Shown: in pieces, positions 1-13,570 of the stretch
Layout: the number at the start of each line of letters is the position of its first letter
How positions within the stretch are numbered: the stretch's first letter is position 1
The notes under the pieces: model-generated
The model's database searches: none
What the model was told of the DNA's origin: nothing
What the model saw: only the letters and a program-made list of their open reading frames with translations
Translations under genes and position numbers: made by a program
Source: Asaia prunellae JCM 25354
GTDB lineage: Bacteria; Pseudomonadota; Alphaproteobacteria; Acetobacterales; Acetobacteraceae
DNA length: 64,000 nucleotides
Direction of reading: 5' to 3'
Assembly: GCF_000613885.1 (NCBI RefSeq)
Contig: NZ_BAJV01000002.1
Coordinates: 62,001-126,000, forward strand

Positions 1-221
1 TTTGAAAGCGCCTGGCCGCGCAGGGGTTGTGTGATGATCATCACTGTCACGGCGGCCCCCGCAGGGGCATCGAGTTGCGCCCAGAATGCCGTGGCGAGCG
101 CAAGACAGATTGCAGCCCAGCTGCGTAAGGAAAAACCGATCCATCCGGGCGGGAAGGGTGGATTGGGCAGGTCGCCGGGCAGTGGCCACCAGCGCATGCG
201 TGTCTGCACCCCCTCCGTCAT
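1..221 (-). CDS. FUSC-family membrane protein, N-terminal fragment (cut by window edge)
   Basis: Reading the minus strand from an ATG at 221 gives about 73 residues beginning MTEGVQTRMRWWPLPGD and running open to the window edge. After a Trp/Pro-rich cytoplasmic start comes a hydrophobic stretch with ALATAFWAQLDAPAGAA, followed by a segment ending in QPLRGQALSK. This matches the first helices of FUSC/AaeB-type proteins and resembles the full FUSC protein at 46653-48824 (WMELDSPIWATMTVWAV...RGESLSKA). A GGAG lies just upstream of the ATG. FUSC proteins are linked to efflux of aromatic acids; the substrate here is unknown. Family call is fairly firm, function is not. Confidence 0.6.
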   Translation of the reverse strand, partial: MTEGVQTRMRWWPLPGDLPNPPFPPGWIGFSLRSWAAICLALATAFWAQLDAPAGAAVTVMIITQPLRGQALS

Positions 222-330
222 TCCGCTCCATCCAGAAAACTGACTTCCTGTTGAAAAAGGCCCTGTTGGTGTGTGAGGTCAAGCACGCAACCCGCTTGCG
301 AGGGCTGAGAAATCTTTTGTCAGATACGGA

Positions 331-1671
331 TCAGAAATTACCGCCCTCACCAGGTGCGGCCCGGGAGACGAGCAGCTGGTTGATACGAAACCCGTCTACG
401 TCCACAACCTCAAAGCGGTATCCGGCGGCCTCTATCCGATCGGCCTTGCGGGCCATGCGCCGCAAACGATGCATGACAAAGCCGCCTATCGTGTGGAAAA
501 GATCGCGTTCGGCATCGAGTGTGATGTCCAGCTCGCGAAACACGTCGCCTATTGGTGCTGCGCCATCTATCAGCCACGAATTGGCATCACGGCGCACAAT
601 GGCCTGTTCCTCGAACGGACTCGCAAGCCCATCCATCAACGCGCCCATGATATCCTTGAAGGTGATCAGTCCGACAACGAGGCCATACTCGTTCACGATC
701 AGGGCAAAGCCAGCACCATGTGAATCGAACTGGGCCAGCGTATCCCACAGATTCAGCGTGTCCGGCAGGGAAAGCGTATCACGCCTCATGCGGAAGATCT
801 GGTTGCTGATAGGCTGACTCGGGTCGGTATTCGAGGGTACCTCGTCTACAACGGCCACGAGCACGTCTTCGGCGCGTATCGAGCCAATAACGTGATCAAG
901 TCCGCCATCGCAGAGCGGATAGCGTGAATAAGGGCGTATACGCACCTTGTCGCGTTGTGATTCGAGGCTTTCCTGAATGTCGAGAAAGACGATCTCGTCT
1001 CGCGGAGTCATGGCCGATGTGACCGACCTGTCCTGAAGCGCCAGCACATTCTGGATGAGCTGATGCTCTTTTTCCTGCAGAGCGCCCGAGGCTGTGCCGG
1101 CTGCCAGCATGGCGTTGAGATCTTCAGGCGTGACAGGATCGACTGCGGAAGCTGCCGGAATGCGCAGCAAACCAAGTAACCAGTCCGAAATGATCGAGAA
1201 AACCCATACGGCAGGATAAAGAACACGCAGGGCGCCTGTCAGGAACCAGCTGACCTTCAGGGCGACACGATCAGGATTGTTCAAAGCAATGCGCTTGGGC
1301 AGCAGATCGGCGAACAGGACAAACAGGCCGGTTACAACAACGAAGGCAAGACTTGCTGCAGTCTTGCCGGCAAGACCGGGCGCCAGACCTGCCTCGATCA
1401 AAGCTGAGCTGAAAGCAGGTGTCAGCAGTTCGCTCGAAATGACACCACCAAGCACGCCTACGGCATTGAGGCAGATCTGAAGAACCGTGATGACCTGGCC
1501 ACTATTACGGCGCAGTTTCAGAAAAGCCGAAGCGCGGGGGTCACCCTGATCAGCCAGCGCACGGAGACGGATATCACGCGCAGCCGCAAAGGAGATTTCC
1601 GAAAGCGAGATCAGAATTGAGACGGCTATCGCTGCCACAATGGCCGCGAGGCCCAGAAGCAGCAACGTCAC
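331..1671 (-). CDS. CNNM/CorC-HlyC family CBS-domain membrane protein
   Basis: A 446-residue inner-membrane protein of the CorC/YtfL (TlyC-like hemolysin) family. Residues 1 to about 190 form a DUF21/CNNM transmembrane domain. A cytoplasmic CBS pair follows (about 205-335, including MTPRDEIVFLD and NEYGLVVGLITFKDI). The C-terminal CorC_HlyC domain (about 350-435) includes DLFHTIGGFVMHRL. Family members are associated with magnesium/cobalt handling or polyamine export; the old name hemolysin is misleading. It is the last gene of the long minus-strand run, 85 bases after ligA, so it may be co-transcribed with it. Length is normal and the frame is intact. Ion specificity cannot be read from the sequence. 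Confidence 0.88.
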   Translation of the reverse strand: MTLLLLGLAAIVAAIAVSILISLSEISFAAARDIRLRALADQGDPRASAFLKLRRNSGQVITVLQICLNAVGVLGGVISSELLTPAFSSALIEAGLAPGLAGKTAASLAFVVVTGLFVLFADLLPKRIALNNPDRVALKVSWFLTGALRVLYPAVWVFSIISDWLLGLLRIPAASAVDPVTPEDLNAMLAAGTASGALQEKEHQLIQNVLALQDRSVTSAMTPRDEIVFLDIQESLESQRDKVRIRPYSRYPLCDGGLDHVIGSIRAEDVLVAVVDEVPSNTDPSQPISNQIFRMRRDTLSLPDTLNLWDTLAQFDSHGAGFALIVNEYGLVVGLITFKDIMGALMDGLASPFEEQAIVRRDANSWLIDGAAPIGDVFRELDITLDAERDLFHTIGGFVMHRLRRMARKADRIEAAGYRFEVVDVDGFRINQLLVSRAAPGEGGNF

Positions 1672-1756
1672 GCGCGTGTCTCCTCGGGAAAACAGGACTT
1701 TGAAACAGAAGAACCGGTTCTAGACGTATTACACGCCATATTCCAGTATCTGCGCC

Positions 1757-5538
<3,782 letters not shown>

Positions 5539-5616
5539 AAGACAAGATCCTGAAAATTCAGCAAGATGGCCTTCTTGGGGACATAGACCATCTCCAGCGA
5601 AAAACCCTGTTCCGGA

Positions 5617-6494
5617 TCAGAAAACCGAATGCCACGCACGGCCGAAAAAGCCGCGTTTTTTGGAAGTGGGTGCCTTGCTGTCTTCTGGCAGGAGACTGCG
5701 GTTTCGGAGCAGATTGTAGCTGTAGCGGTACCACTGGCTGTTTGGGTAATTGTAACCAAGTACCGAGGTGGCCTTGCGGGCTTCATCAACCAGACCGAGC
5801 TCAAGATTTACTTCGACGATACGCTCTAGGGCTTCCGCCACATGGTTGGTGGTCTGGAAATCAGCCACGACACGCTGGTAACGCCCGAGAGCTGCCTCAT
5901 AATTATGCTGTTGCTGGTAATAGCGTCCGACAAGCATTTCCTTGCCGGCCAGATGATCGCGGCAAAGATCAATCTTGAGCTGGGCATCACGCGCATAGGC
6001 GGTCTGAGGGAAACGCGTCACGACTTCTTCAAGTGCACTGAGAGCCTCGACAGTGCCCTGCTGGTCACGCTGTACTTCGGCAATCTGTTCGTAATAGCAA
6101 AGGGCACGCAGGTAATAGGCATAGGCAGCGTCAGGACTTGTAGGGTGCAACAGCAGATAGCGTTCGAGCTGTTGAACGGAAAGCGCATATTCGCCCTGCA
6201 GATAATAGGCGTAGCCTTCCATCAGTTCCGCATTTCCGACATAGCCGGAATAGGGTAATTCTGCTGAAGCAGTTCAAATTCGCCACTCGCCAGCGTGTAA
6301 CGCTTTGAATGCAAAGCATCGATACCGTAATTATAGAGCGTTTCGGCGCTTGCTACTTTGGGAGCCTTGACCTCTTCCTTGTTGGAAAAGATCGAGCAGC
6401 CGCTCAGGAGCAGAAAACTGCTTGCCATCATTGCGGCAACGAGACGCTGACGCTTTGGAGCAGGAGTAACGTTACGTTCTATGTTCTGGTGCAT
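5617..6494 (-). CDS. bamD: Outer-membrane assembly lipoprotein BamD (frame broken by one missing base)
   Basis: BamD/ComL is the lipoprotein of the BAM complex that, with BamA, inserts beta-barrel proteins into the outer membrane. From the ATG at 6494 (GGAAGAG upstream) the protein has a type II signal ending LLLSGC with the lipid-bearing cysteine at about residue 33, then TPR-like repeats (ETLYNYGIDALHSKRY; EGYAYYLQGEYALSVQQL; PTSPDAAYAYYLRALCYY). The frame breaks at about 6253-6255: one frame ends QQNYPIPAMSEMRN-stop, while adding one base in the CCC run gives NYPYSGYVGNAELMEGYAYY, the normal BamD sequence. The restored length is about 292 residues. BamD is essential, so a sequencing error is the likely cause. 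Confidence 0.9.
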
Positions 6495-6573
6495 GCCGAC
6501 TCTTCCACTGACGAATGGTCTTATATCACGCCTGACCATTCGCGGAAGACCTGCGCGTATGAGATCGTTTCAC

Positions 6574-7581
6574 TTACGCCATTGCACGAAACTGGGGCTG
6601 GCTGGCCCGTTCGCCACCAGTGAGGCGCCAGTTTTCCGACGAGGCAAAAAGGGCATGTAGGAGACGATTGTTCAGTCCATGCCCCGATTTGTGGCCCATG
6701 AAACCTGCTTGCAGCGTATGACCGGCAAGATAAAGGTCCCCTACAGCATCCATCAGCTTGTGTCGGACGAACTCCTTGGGATGACGAAGCCCGCATGGAT
6801 TGAGGACAGTACTGCCGTCAACAACAATAGCGTTATGTAACGAACCGCCACGGGCAAGACCCATTTTCTGCAGGGTCTCGATTTCCTTGCGTTCGACAAA
6901 AGTGCGACAGAATCCGACTTCCTGGCGAAAGCGCTCAAGGGTGAAAGGCATGGCATGACGTTGCTGGCCAATAACGGATGCTGTGAAATCAATGGACATG
7001 GCCAGAGCCATGCCCGAACGTGCCGGGCGCAGTTCAGCATAGGCACCATGTTCATCTTCAACGCGAACAGGCCGGATCACTTCGATGATCCGTCGTTCAG
7101 TCTCCTGTATGGCCGTCCCGGCGCACTGGATAAGGAAATCGAATTCGGCAGCAGAGCCATCGAGCACAGGGGTTTCGGGGCCATCAATCTCGATCAGGGC
7201 ATTATTGATACCGTTGGCATGCAGGGCTGCCATGAGATGCTCAATAGTGGCGATACGGATTGAGGGTGCCTCGGGATGGGCGATCACAGTGCTCAGTCTG
7301 GTGCATACTACATAGTCATGCCGGGCTGGTATGAGACGGGCATCGGGAATGTCGCTGCGTCTGAAAACAATGCCATGGTCGACGGGGGCAGGGTTCAGCG
7401 TCATGCGTACGTGACTACCACTATGCAATCCGATCCCGACGCAGGTAATCGCCTGGCCGAGAGTGCATTGATACCGGGTGCGTGCGCCAGCTGCTGAAAG
7501 AGAGGAAAAACCTTGGGCGATATTGGAAAGCGGAAGAGGTGTGATCGATGCTTTGAACGGTGTTTCAGCCGTGATCTGCAT
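6574..7581 (-). CDS. lpxC: UDP-3-O-acyl-N-acetylglucosamine deacetylase LpxC
   Basis: LpxC is the zinc-dependent deacetylase that commits UDP-acyl-GlcNAc to lipid A synthesis. Zinc and active-site motifs are visible: EHLMAALHANGINN with the first histidine near the middle of the N-terminal half, and GHKSGHGLNNRLLHALF near the C-terminus with the second histidine region. The typical LDGSAAEF motif is present. The open frame extends further upstream to 7668, but the ATG at 7581 (MQITAETPFKAS, AAGGAG upstream) gives about 335 residues and fits the family better. It follows ftsZ, as in many Gram-negative dcw clusters, separated by a hairpin that may partly terminate transcription. Confidence 0.95.
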   Translation of the reverse strand: MQITAETPFKASITPLPLSNIAQGFSSLSAAGARTRYQCTLGQAITCVGIGLHSGSHVRMTLNPAPVDHGIVFRRSDIPDARLIPARHDYVVCTRLSTVIAHPEAPSIRIATIEHLMAALHANGINNALIEIDGPETPVLDGSAAEFDFLIQCAGTAIQETERRIIEVIRPVRVEDEHGAYAELRPARSGMALAMSIDFTASVIGQQRHAMPFTLERFRQEVGFCRTFVERKEIETLQKMGLARGGSLHNAIVVDGSTVLNPCGLRHPKEFVRHKLMDAVGDLYLAGHTLQAGFMGHKSGHGLNNRLLHALFASSENWRLTGGERASQPQFRAMA

Positions 7582-7698
7582 GATGGGAGGCTCTCCTTGC
7601 TTTCCACAGCGTGATGCCGGGATTGTCAGAAGAGCTTTACCCGCTGCGGGGGACGACAGACCAGTCAATGATTATTGCCAAGTATTACGCTCTAAAGC

Positions 7699-7729
7699 CC
7701 TGAAACTGAACCTTAATTTCAGTTTCAGG
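7699..7729 (-). terminator. Inverted repeat between ftsZ and lpxC
   Basis: Perfect 12-base arms (CCTGAAACTGAA and its complement) flank a 7-base AT-rich loop just after the ftsZ stop. On the minus strand the hairpin is followed by GGCTTTAGAGC, which has only a short T run. It may be an attenuator or a partial terminator setting lpxC expression apart from ftsZ, or an RNA stability element. Confidence 0.5.
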
Positions 7730-7749
7730 ATGTAACGGTGTTGACGTTC

Positions 7750-9239
7750 TCAGCGACCCTGGTCACGGCGAAGGAAAGCAGGAATATCAAGACCGTTCTC
7801 CTCATTCGTATCATGCGACGAGGACACACGGGGTGACTCTTCACGCTCGACAACCGTTGTTGTGTGACGCGGAGCCTCTTCCTGCGCAGCGCTGCTGACG
7901 GGTCCTGGACGACCGCGCAGAGCGCCGGTCACGATGCCAAACAGGCTGCGCGGCTGTGACTGGGGCTCGGGTGCGGAGCGCTGGTTCTGCTCCGAAAACA
8001 GACCTGCGCGCGGTGAGGGAACTGACTGGGGTGTAAGCTTGGCGGCCTGAGGGGGGACGGAATGAGGCGAGGGTGCCGGTGCGGCGCCAGAGGTCTGACC
8101 GTCAAGCGCATAGTGAGGCTGCTGGCGCGGCACAGTGGCATAGGTCGAGGCTGGCTGGAACGGCGGCTGGCTGCCTTGCTGATGGGTTACTTCCGCACCG
8201 TCGGGCGCAACCGGCGCCTGATCAGGCGTTTCGACCGGAACTTCCACATTTTCCGGCTCTGGAGCACGGCTGCCATCGATGCCGGTCGCGACCACGGAAA
8301 CACGGATACGTCCATTGAGTGTGGAATCGATCGCCGAACCCCAGATGATCGTGGCATCGTCGGCCACTTCCTGTCGGATACGTTCGGCTGCCTGATCAAC
8401 TTCGTAAAGCGTCAGATCATCACCACCTGTGATATTGATCAGCAGGCCACGGGCACCGGACATGGACGAATCGTCCAGCAGCGGGTTCGAAATGGCACGG
8501 TTTGCGGCTTCAAGTGCACGGTCTTCACCCTCGCTTCGCCTGTGCCCATCATTGCCTTGCCCATCTCGGCCATGACGGTCCGGATATCAGCAAAATCGAG
8601 GTTGATCAGTCCCGGTGCGAGCATAAGATCGGTTACGCCACGCACGCCCATGTAGAGCACTTCATCTGCCATCTTGAAGGCTTCACGCAGCGTCGTGTGC
8701 ATGGTGGCCATACGGAACAGATTCTGGTTCGGGATAACGATCAGCGTGTCGACATATTGCTGGAGCTCGGCAATGCCCGCATCAGCGACCTTCTTGCGTC
8801 GGGCTCCCTCAAAACCGAAAGGTGTGCTCACGACACCGACAGTCAGGATCTTGCGGTCACGCGCCATCTTCGCAATGACCGGAGCCGCACCTGTGCCCGT
8901 GCCCCCGCCCATGCCAGCCGTCACGAACACCATATGGGCACCGTCAATATGACGGCTGATTTCTTCTGCTGCCTCTTCGGCTGCTGCCTTGCCGATTTCG
9001 GGTTTTGCGCCCGCACCGAGACCCTGGGTCAGATGCGGACCAAGCTGAACACGACGTTCTGCACGTGATCCGGCAAGGGCCTGTGCATCGGTGTTGGCTA
9101 CAACAAACTCAACGCCCTGCAGCTGCATTTCGATCATGTTGTTGACGGCGTTCATACCGCCACCACCGACACCGATCACGGTGATGCGTGGTGAGAAATC
9201 GGAATAATTATACTGCGGTGCGGTAAGGTTGAGCGTCAT
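7750..9239 (-). CDS. ftsZ: Cell division GTPase FtsZ (frame broken by one missing base)
   Basis: FtsZ polymerises with GTP into the division ring. From the ATG at 9239 ([12 protein letters not shown]) the protein shows the nucleotide motifs [12 protein letters not shown] and GGGTGTG (residues 111-117). A long variable Pro/Ser/Gln-rich linker follows, and a conserved C-terminal tail ending [13 protein letters not shown] that binds FtsA and other partners. The frame breaks at about 8531-8534. The N-terminal part ends [12 protein letters not shown]... and stops, but one added base gives [20 protein letters not shown] joined to [16 protein letters not shown], the normal sequence. The restored length is about 496 residues. 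FtsZ is essential, so this is most likely a sequencing indel. The open frame reaches back to a TTG at 9281, which I consider less likely as start. Confidence 0.95.
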
Positions 9240-9323
9240 GGCGAAATCCGAAACAGGGCTGAAATCAGTCGCGACAGGCAAAAAGATGACTGAGGAGCAT
9301 GTTCTACATAGGTTACTTTTACC

Positions 9324-10724
9324 TCATGCGCGACCCCTAATGAAATGTACAAGGCGCTTTAACATCCCATTTGGACGAGGATCCGGGGCATCCGCATCGT
9401 GAAAGCTGCGATCTGCCCCTGCTGCCCAAGCAAGCAGGCCGGATGCTGTTGAAAACCCCGCGGAGTTGGCCCCGATTTCAGGCAGACCCACGATGCCCAG
9501 AGGGCGGCCGAGCCTGACGGGGCGATCCAGGATACGCGCTGCCATTGGGCCGACACCATCAAGAAGCGACGCTCCACCCGTCAGTACGACACGTTCCCGT
9601 CCTGTGCGGCCAAATCCGGCATCGTCCAGCCTGTCACGTACAAGTTCGAGAGTTTCCTCAATGCGCGGGCGAATGGCGGAGACCAATCTTGCACGAGAAA
9701 CTGTCGTAAGAATGCCGGTCTCCTCGCCAATTTTCTGCAGGGTAATCAGTTCGCTGCTGTCTTCTGCCGAAAGCTCGGCGGCACCATATTTGGTCTTGAG
9801 GCGTTCAGCCTCGTCGAGCGAAGTTGAAAGCATACCTGCGAGATCACGGGTCACATGCAGGCCGCCCACGGGCAGGAAGGCCGTATGGCGCAGCATACCT
9901 TCACCGAAAACGGCGATCGATGTCGTGCCGCCACCCATATCCACGACCGTAGCACCGAGCTCGCGTTCATCTGCGTCGAGCACGGAGAGACCAGAGGCAA
10001 GTGAGGCCGAGACCAGACTGGTCATTTTCAGCTCAGAGCGCATGAGGACCGAATCGAGCGTTCTGACCGCTGCCGTGGCAGCATCAACGACATGTAATCG
10101 CGCAGTCAGCTGCTCGCAGACCTGACCACGTGGATCGATAATCCCATAGGTGTCATCCACGGCGTAACCGATGGGAAGGGTATGGATAACGGTACGGCCT
10201 TCAGTATAGGCGCGTGATTGTCCTTCAGCGACAACACGCCCCATATCAGCATCGCTCACCTCGTGACCGCCGATCGGCATGCGCGCGTTGAACAGGCGGC
10301 TTTCGGGATGGCCGCAGGAGAGATTGACGGCGATATCGTCCAGTCGTCTGTCGGCTGCATCCTCAGCCTGGCCGACCGTGGCCCGAATGGCCTGTTCAGC
10401 TTCCTTGAGATCAACAATATTGCCGTTGCGTATGCCGCGTGAGCGACGCCAGCCATAGCCAAGTACACGCAATGTACCGTCAGACTCGCCTCGGCCTATG
10501 AGACAGGTCATTTTTGTCGAACCGATATCCAGCACGCCAAAAGTGCCAACCCGCCAATGCCTGGGTGTATTCGGCTCATCGGCAGGGGGAAGAGCCAGAA
10601 TATGCTCATCGGAACGCGCATGATTCTTGCGCTGCGTGCTGACCGGAAGAAGCGCCCGGCTTCTGACAGTACGACGACGTTTCTTGCGGGGGGCTTCCGG
10701 GTCTGTCGGCACGAGGTCGTTCAT
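9324..10724 (-). CDS. ftsA: Cell division protein FtsA
   Basis: A 466-residue actin-like ATPase that tethers FtsZ to the membrane. The phosphate-1 motif region FGVLDIGSTKMTCLIGRG begins near residue 62. A second nucleotide motif, ATVVDMGGGTTSIAVF, and a C-terminal LTGGASLLDGV follow. The C-terminus ends GMLKRLVHFIRGRA, which looks like the amphipathic membrane-targeting helix. Unusual is an N-terminal extension of about 60 residues, strongly basic (RKKRRRTVRSR), before the conserved core. Its start is supported by an ATGA junction with one reading frame of the ftsQ 3' end. The frame is intact. Confidence 0.95.
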   Translation of the reverse strand: MNDLVPTDPEAPRKKRRRTVRSRALLPVSTQRKNHARSDEHILALPPADEPNTPRHWRVGTFGVLDIGSTKMTCLIGRGESDGTLRVLGYGWRRSRGIRNGNIVDLKEAEQAIRATVGQAEDAADRRLDDIAVNLSCGHPESRLFNARMPIGGHEVSDADMGRVVAEGQSRAYTEGRTVIHTLPIGYAVDDTYGIIDPRGQVCEQLTARLHVVDAATAAVRTLDSVLMRSELKMTSLVSASLASGLSVLDADERELGATVVDMGGGTTSIAVFGEGMLRHTAFLPVGGLHVTRDLAGMLSTSLDEAERLKTKYGAAELSAEDSSELITLQKIGEETGILTTVSRARLVSAIRPRIEETLELVRDRLDDAGFGRTGRERVVLTGGASLLDGVGPMAARILDRPVRLGRPLGIVGLPEIGANSAGFSTASGLLAWAAGADRSFHDADAPDPRPNGMLKRLVHFIRGRA

Positions 10725-11742
10725 TCTTCCGGGGCTCCGTCTGCAGGCTGGGGGGGAGAGGAATGCGTTGTGCTACCACGCGCTGCCGGCAACCGGTGGA
10801 TCTGCCGCCGCCTGATGGTGCCGGTGCTGCTGCAGGGAGAGGTGGCCGATTTCCAGCAGGGGCAGTTTTGTCGGTTGCGCCTGTCTTGGTGGCGTTTGGA
10901 TCAGGGGGTGAAACAGGTGTCTGATGGATCACCATGCGGTCAGGCAGACGCATATCAATTGATACGACGGGGCGTTCCATCAGTCTGAACTGGGACTGAT
11001 ACTGAGCCAGACGGGCAAGGGCTGCCTGTTCCTGGCCTTCAGGCAACAGAACCGTTGCGCCGTCGCGCAGGGTCAGGTTCCAGCGCCTCTGGCCAACCCG
11101 CACAGCCGCGACCACAAAATCCTTGATGCCGGGATTGGCTGTCAGCGCATCGACAAGAGAGGAAGCTGCCAGATTTGCCCCTTCGCCCACAACCAGCGGC
11201 AGCCTGATGAAAGCCTGGCCATTCTTGCCCTCCAGTCCTTGGTCAGGGACTCGCTCACCCGCGCGATTGATCAGAATGAACTGGCCATGATCCTGCCAGA
11301 CAGCAATCGGACTGCGCTCAACGATCTTCACGACAATCGTATCAGGCATATGCCGTTCCACGATGGCATGATCGACAAAAGGCAGAGCATCGATGCGGTC
11401 ACGGGCGGCTGAAACGGAGAAACCGAAAATAGGCTGACCTACTGATGTGCCAAGCGCTTTTGTCAGATCCTCTTCCGGAGTCAGATTACGGCCCTCAATG
11501 CGTATGGTCTTGATCTGGAAGGGCAGATACTGGACCAGTTTTGCCCGATAGGGGGCAAAACGTGATTCCGAGCTGGACAGTTTGAGAGCGGAAGCACCGA
11601 AACCGGCGAGAGCGAGCAGAACGAGAAAAGCCAGGATCAGGCGCAGTCCACGCTTGTGACGGCGCATGAACAGGACAAGGCGCGCTGGTCTGTCCTGCTG
11701 TATGGGGCCGCGATACGGCGTTTCCGGACGCCTGTCCCTCAT
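10721..11742 (-). CDS. ftsQ: Cell division protein FtsQ (probable frameshift near the 3' end)
   Basis: FtsQ is a bitopic division protein linking cytoplasmic and periplasmic parts of the divisome. It has a short basic cytoplasmic tail, one transmembrane helix (about residues 33-52, LILAFLVLLALAGFG), a POTRA domain beginning IKTIRIEGRNLTPEEDL, and the FtsQ domain to about residue 265. A Pro/Ala-rich tail follows. The uninterrupted frame runs on to 10606 over the ftsA start, giving 378 residues with a low-complexity, Arg-rich end. A different frame in the last 90 bases ends ADGAPEE-stop and overlaps ftsA as ATGA, as neighbouring genes do. I therefore suspect one missing base near 10815-10830, and a true length near 340. 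Confidence 0.85.
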
Positions 11743-12677
11743 AAGGCCGGTTTGCCGCGAATCGCCAGAGCGTCGCGCACCAGCCAGTCACAGAGTTCAG
11801 GATAGGTGATGCCGCAATAAGCGGCCTGTTCAGGCAGAAGCGAGGTAGCCGTCATGCCTGGTTGTGTGTTGACTTCAAGCAGGATCAGCCGCCCCGTTTC
11901 CTCATCATAGCGATAATCGGCGCGCGAGGTGCCTGAGCATCCCAGGGCACGATGAGCTGCTTCAGCCACGCGCAGCGCCTGCTCGAATATATCTTCCGGC
12001 ACCCGGGCCGGAACATGATGCACCGATCCTCCCGGCGCGTATTTGGCGTCAAAATCGTAGAAATCGCCGGTTGGAGAGGCCGCGACGATATCGGTTACGG
12101 TCAGGGCGCGATCACCGAGTACGGCTACGGTGAGTTCGCGACCTGGAATATACTCTTCAACAAGAGCTTCCTTTCCGAAGGCCCAGTTTGCCGCAATGGC
12201 CTGACGACGATTACTGCCGGTGCGTACAATCTCGACTCCGAAAGACGAACCTTCCGCAACCGGTTTGACAACATAGGGTGAAGGCAGAGGATCGGCGGCT
12301 GCGAGTTCCTCCATTGTGACAACACGCCCTACAGCGACAGGCAGCCCGGCAGCGGCAAAAATCCGGCGTGAGGCCTCTTTGTCCATGGCAAGAGCAGAAG
12401 CTCGTATGGAGGAGTGGGTATAGGGCAGGCAAAGCCATTCCAGCACGCCCTGTATTGCGCCATCCTCGCCGAGTGGTCCGTGCAGCGCATTGAAAACCAC
12501 GTCTGGCGAGGCTTTGCGCAGGGCGTTGATGGTTTGTACCAGATCTGGCCCGGCATCGACATTCACCACGTCATGACCTGCTTCGATCAGAGCCTGGGCA
12601 ACGCCGGCGCCGCTACGCAGGCTCACCGGGCGTTCACTTGAGATTCCACCCTGAAGAACGGCAATTTTCAGGCTCAT
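11739..12677 (-). CDS. ddl: D-alanine--D-alanine ligase
   Basis: Ddl makes the D-Ala-D-Ala dipeptide added by MurF. ATP-grasp features are visible: AVLQGGISSERPVSLRSG at the N-terminus, FNALHGPLGEDGAIQGVLE, the YVVKPVAEGSSFGV loop, VEEYIPGRELTVAVLG, and the metal-binding end LILLEVNTQPGMT. The start at the ATG at 12677 ([11 protein letters not shown]) overlaps the murB stop as ATGA and gives about 312 residues, normal for Ddl; the longer upstream frame overlaps murB and is not family-like. Its stop and the ftsQ start also overlap, as in other dcw clusters. Confidence 0.96.
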   Translation of the reverse strand: MSLKIAVLQGGISSERPVSLRSGAGVAQALIEAGHDVVNVDAGPDLVQTINALRKASPDVVFNALHGPLGEDGAIQGVLEWLCLPYTHSSIRASALAMDKEASRRIFAAAGLPVAVGRVVTMEELAAADPLPSPYVVKPVAEGSSFGVEIVRTGSNRRQAIAANWAFGKEALVEEYIPGRELTVAVLGDRALTVTDIVAASPTGDFYDFDAKYAPGGSVHHVPARVPEDIFEQALRVAEAAHRALGCSGTSRADYRYDEETGRLILLEVNTQPGMTATSLLPEQAAYCGITYPELCDWLVRDALAIRGKPAL

Positions 12678-13570
12678 GGCAGTTTTCCCAGACGTTTGAT
12701 TTCCCAATGCAGCGCAATGCCGCTGTGTTCCTGTACGCGTCGACGCACCTCGTCGCCAAGGGCTTCGAGATCGGTGCTCGTGGCCTCGCCCAGATTGAGC
12801 AGGAAGTTGCAGTGTTTCTCGCTCACCTGAGCGCCGCCCTGCATCAGCCCGCGACACCCTGCTTCGTCGATCAACTGCCAGGCCTTGTGGCCTTCTGGAT
12901 TGCGAAAGGTCGAGCCGCCCGTGCGTGCGCGGACGGGCTGCGACGCTTCGCGCGCGGCCCTGATTTCGGCAATATGCCTGCGAATGGCCGCTGCATCGCC
13001 GGGTCTGGCGTTGAGACGCGCCCGGAGCACGATGGCGCCCTCGGGGAGCACGGCATGACGATAGGTAAAAGCGAGCGCCTCGTTGTTCAGACGCGTGACT
13101 GTACCATCTGGCAGGAGAACTTCTGCCCAGTCGAGCACGGCTTTCATGTCAGAGCCATAGGCCCCGGCGTTCATGACGACAGCGCCACCAACAGAGCCCG
13201 GAATGCCCGCAAGAAATTCCAGCCCCTGGAGTCCGGCATTGGCAGCCTGTTCGGCCACGATCATGTCGAGCGCTGCAGCACCTGCAACCAGCCCGTCCGG
13301 CTCGATAACGATATCGGCAAAACCGCCTGCCAGACGCACAACGAACCCGTTGATACCGCCATCTCGTATGATGACATTCGAACAGGCTCCGAGCACTGTG
13401 ACGGGCGTGTTTTCGGGAAGAGCAATGAGCGTTTCGGCCAGATCCCGGGAGTCTTTCGGTACAAAGAGCGCCTCGGCATTACCACCTGTGCGAAACCACG
13501 CGCGCGGACCAAGCGGCACATCAAAACTCAGCCTGCCACGCGGGGTGAGGGAGTGAAGCGCCGTTTTCAT
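12674..13570 (-). CDS. murB: UDP-N-acetylenolpyruvoylglucosamine reductase MurB
   Basis: MurB is the FAD- and NADPH-dependent enzyme that makes UDP-N-acetylmuramic acid. Seen in sequence are [16 protein letters not shown] and [24 protein letters not shown] of the FAD-binding half, [18 protein letters not shown], and the catalytic-domain segment [21 protein letters not shown]. The last part ends [17 protein letters not shown]. The ATG at 13570 overlaps the murC stop (ATGA), giving about 298 residues; an upstream in-frame ATG at 13648 lies inside murC and is unlikely. Confidence 0.96.
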   Translation of the reverse strand: MKTALHSLTPRGRLSFDVPLGPRAWFRTGGNAEALFVPKDSRDLAETLIALPENTPVTVLGACSNVIIRDGGINGFVVRLAGGFADIVIEPDGLVAGAAALDMIVAEQAANAGLQGLEFLAGIPGSVGGAVVMNAGAYGSDMKAVLDWAEVLLPDGTVTRLNNEALAFTYRHAVLPEGAIVLRARLNARPGDAAAIRRHIAEIRAAREASQPVRARTGGSTFRNPEGHKAWQLIDEAGCRGLMQGGAQVSEKHCNFLLNLGEATSTDLEALGDEVRRRVQEHSGIALHWEIKRLGKLP

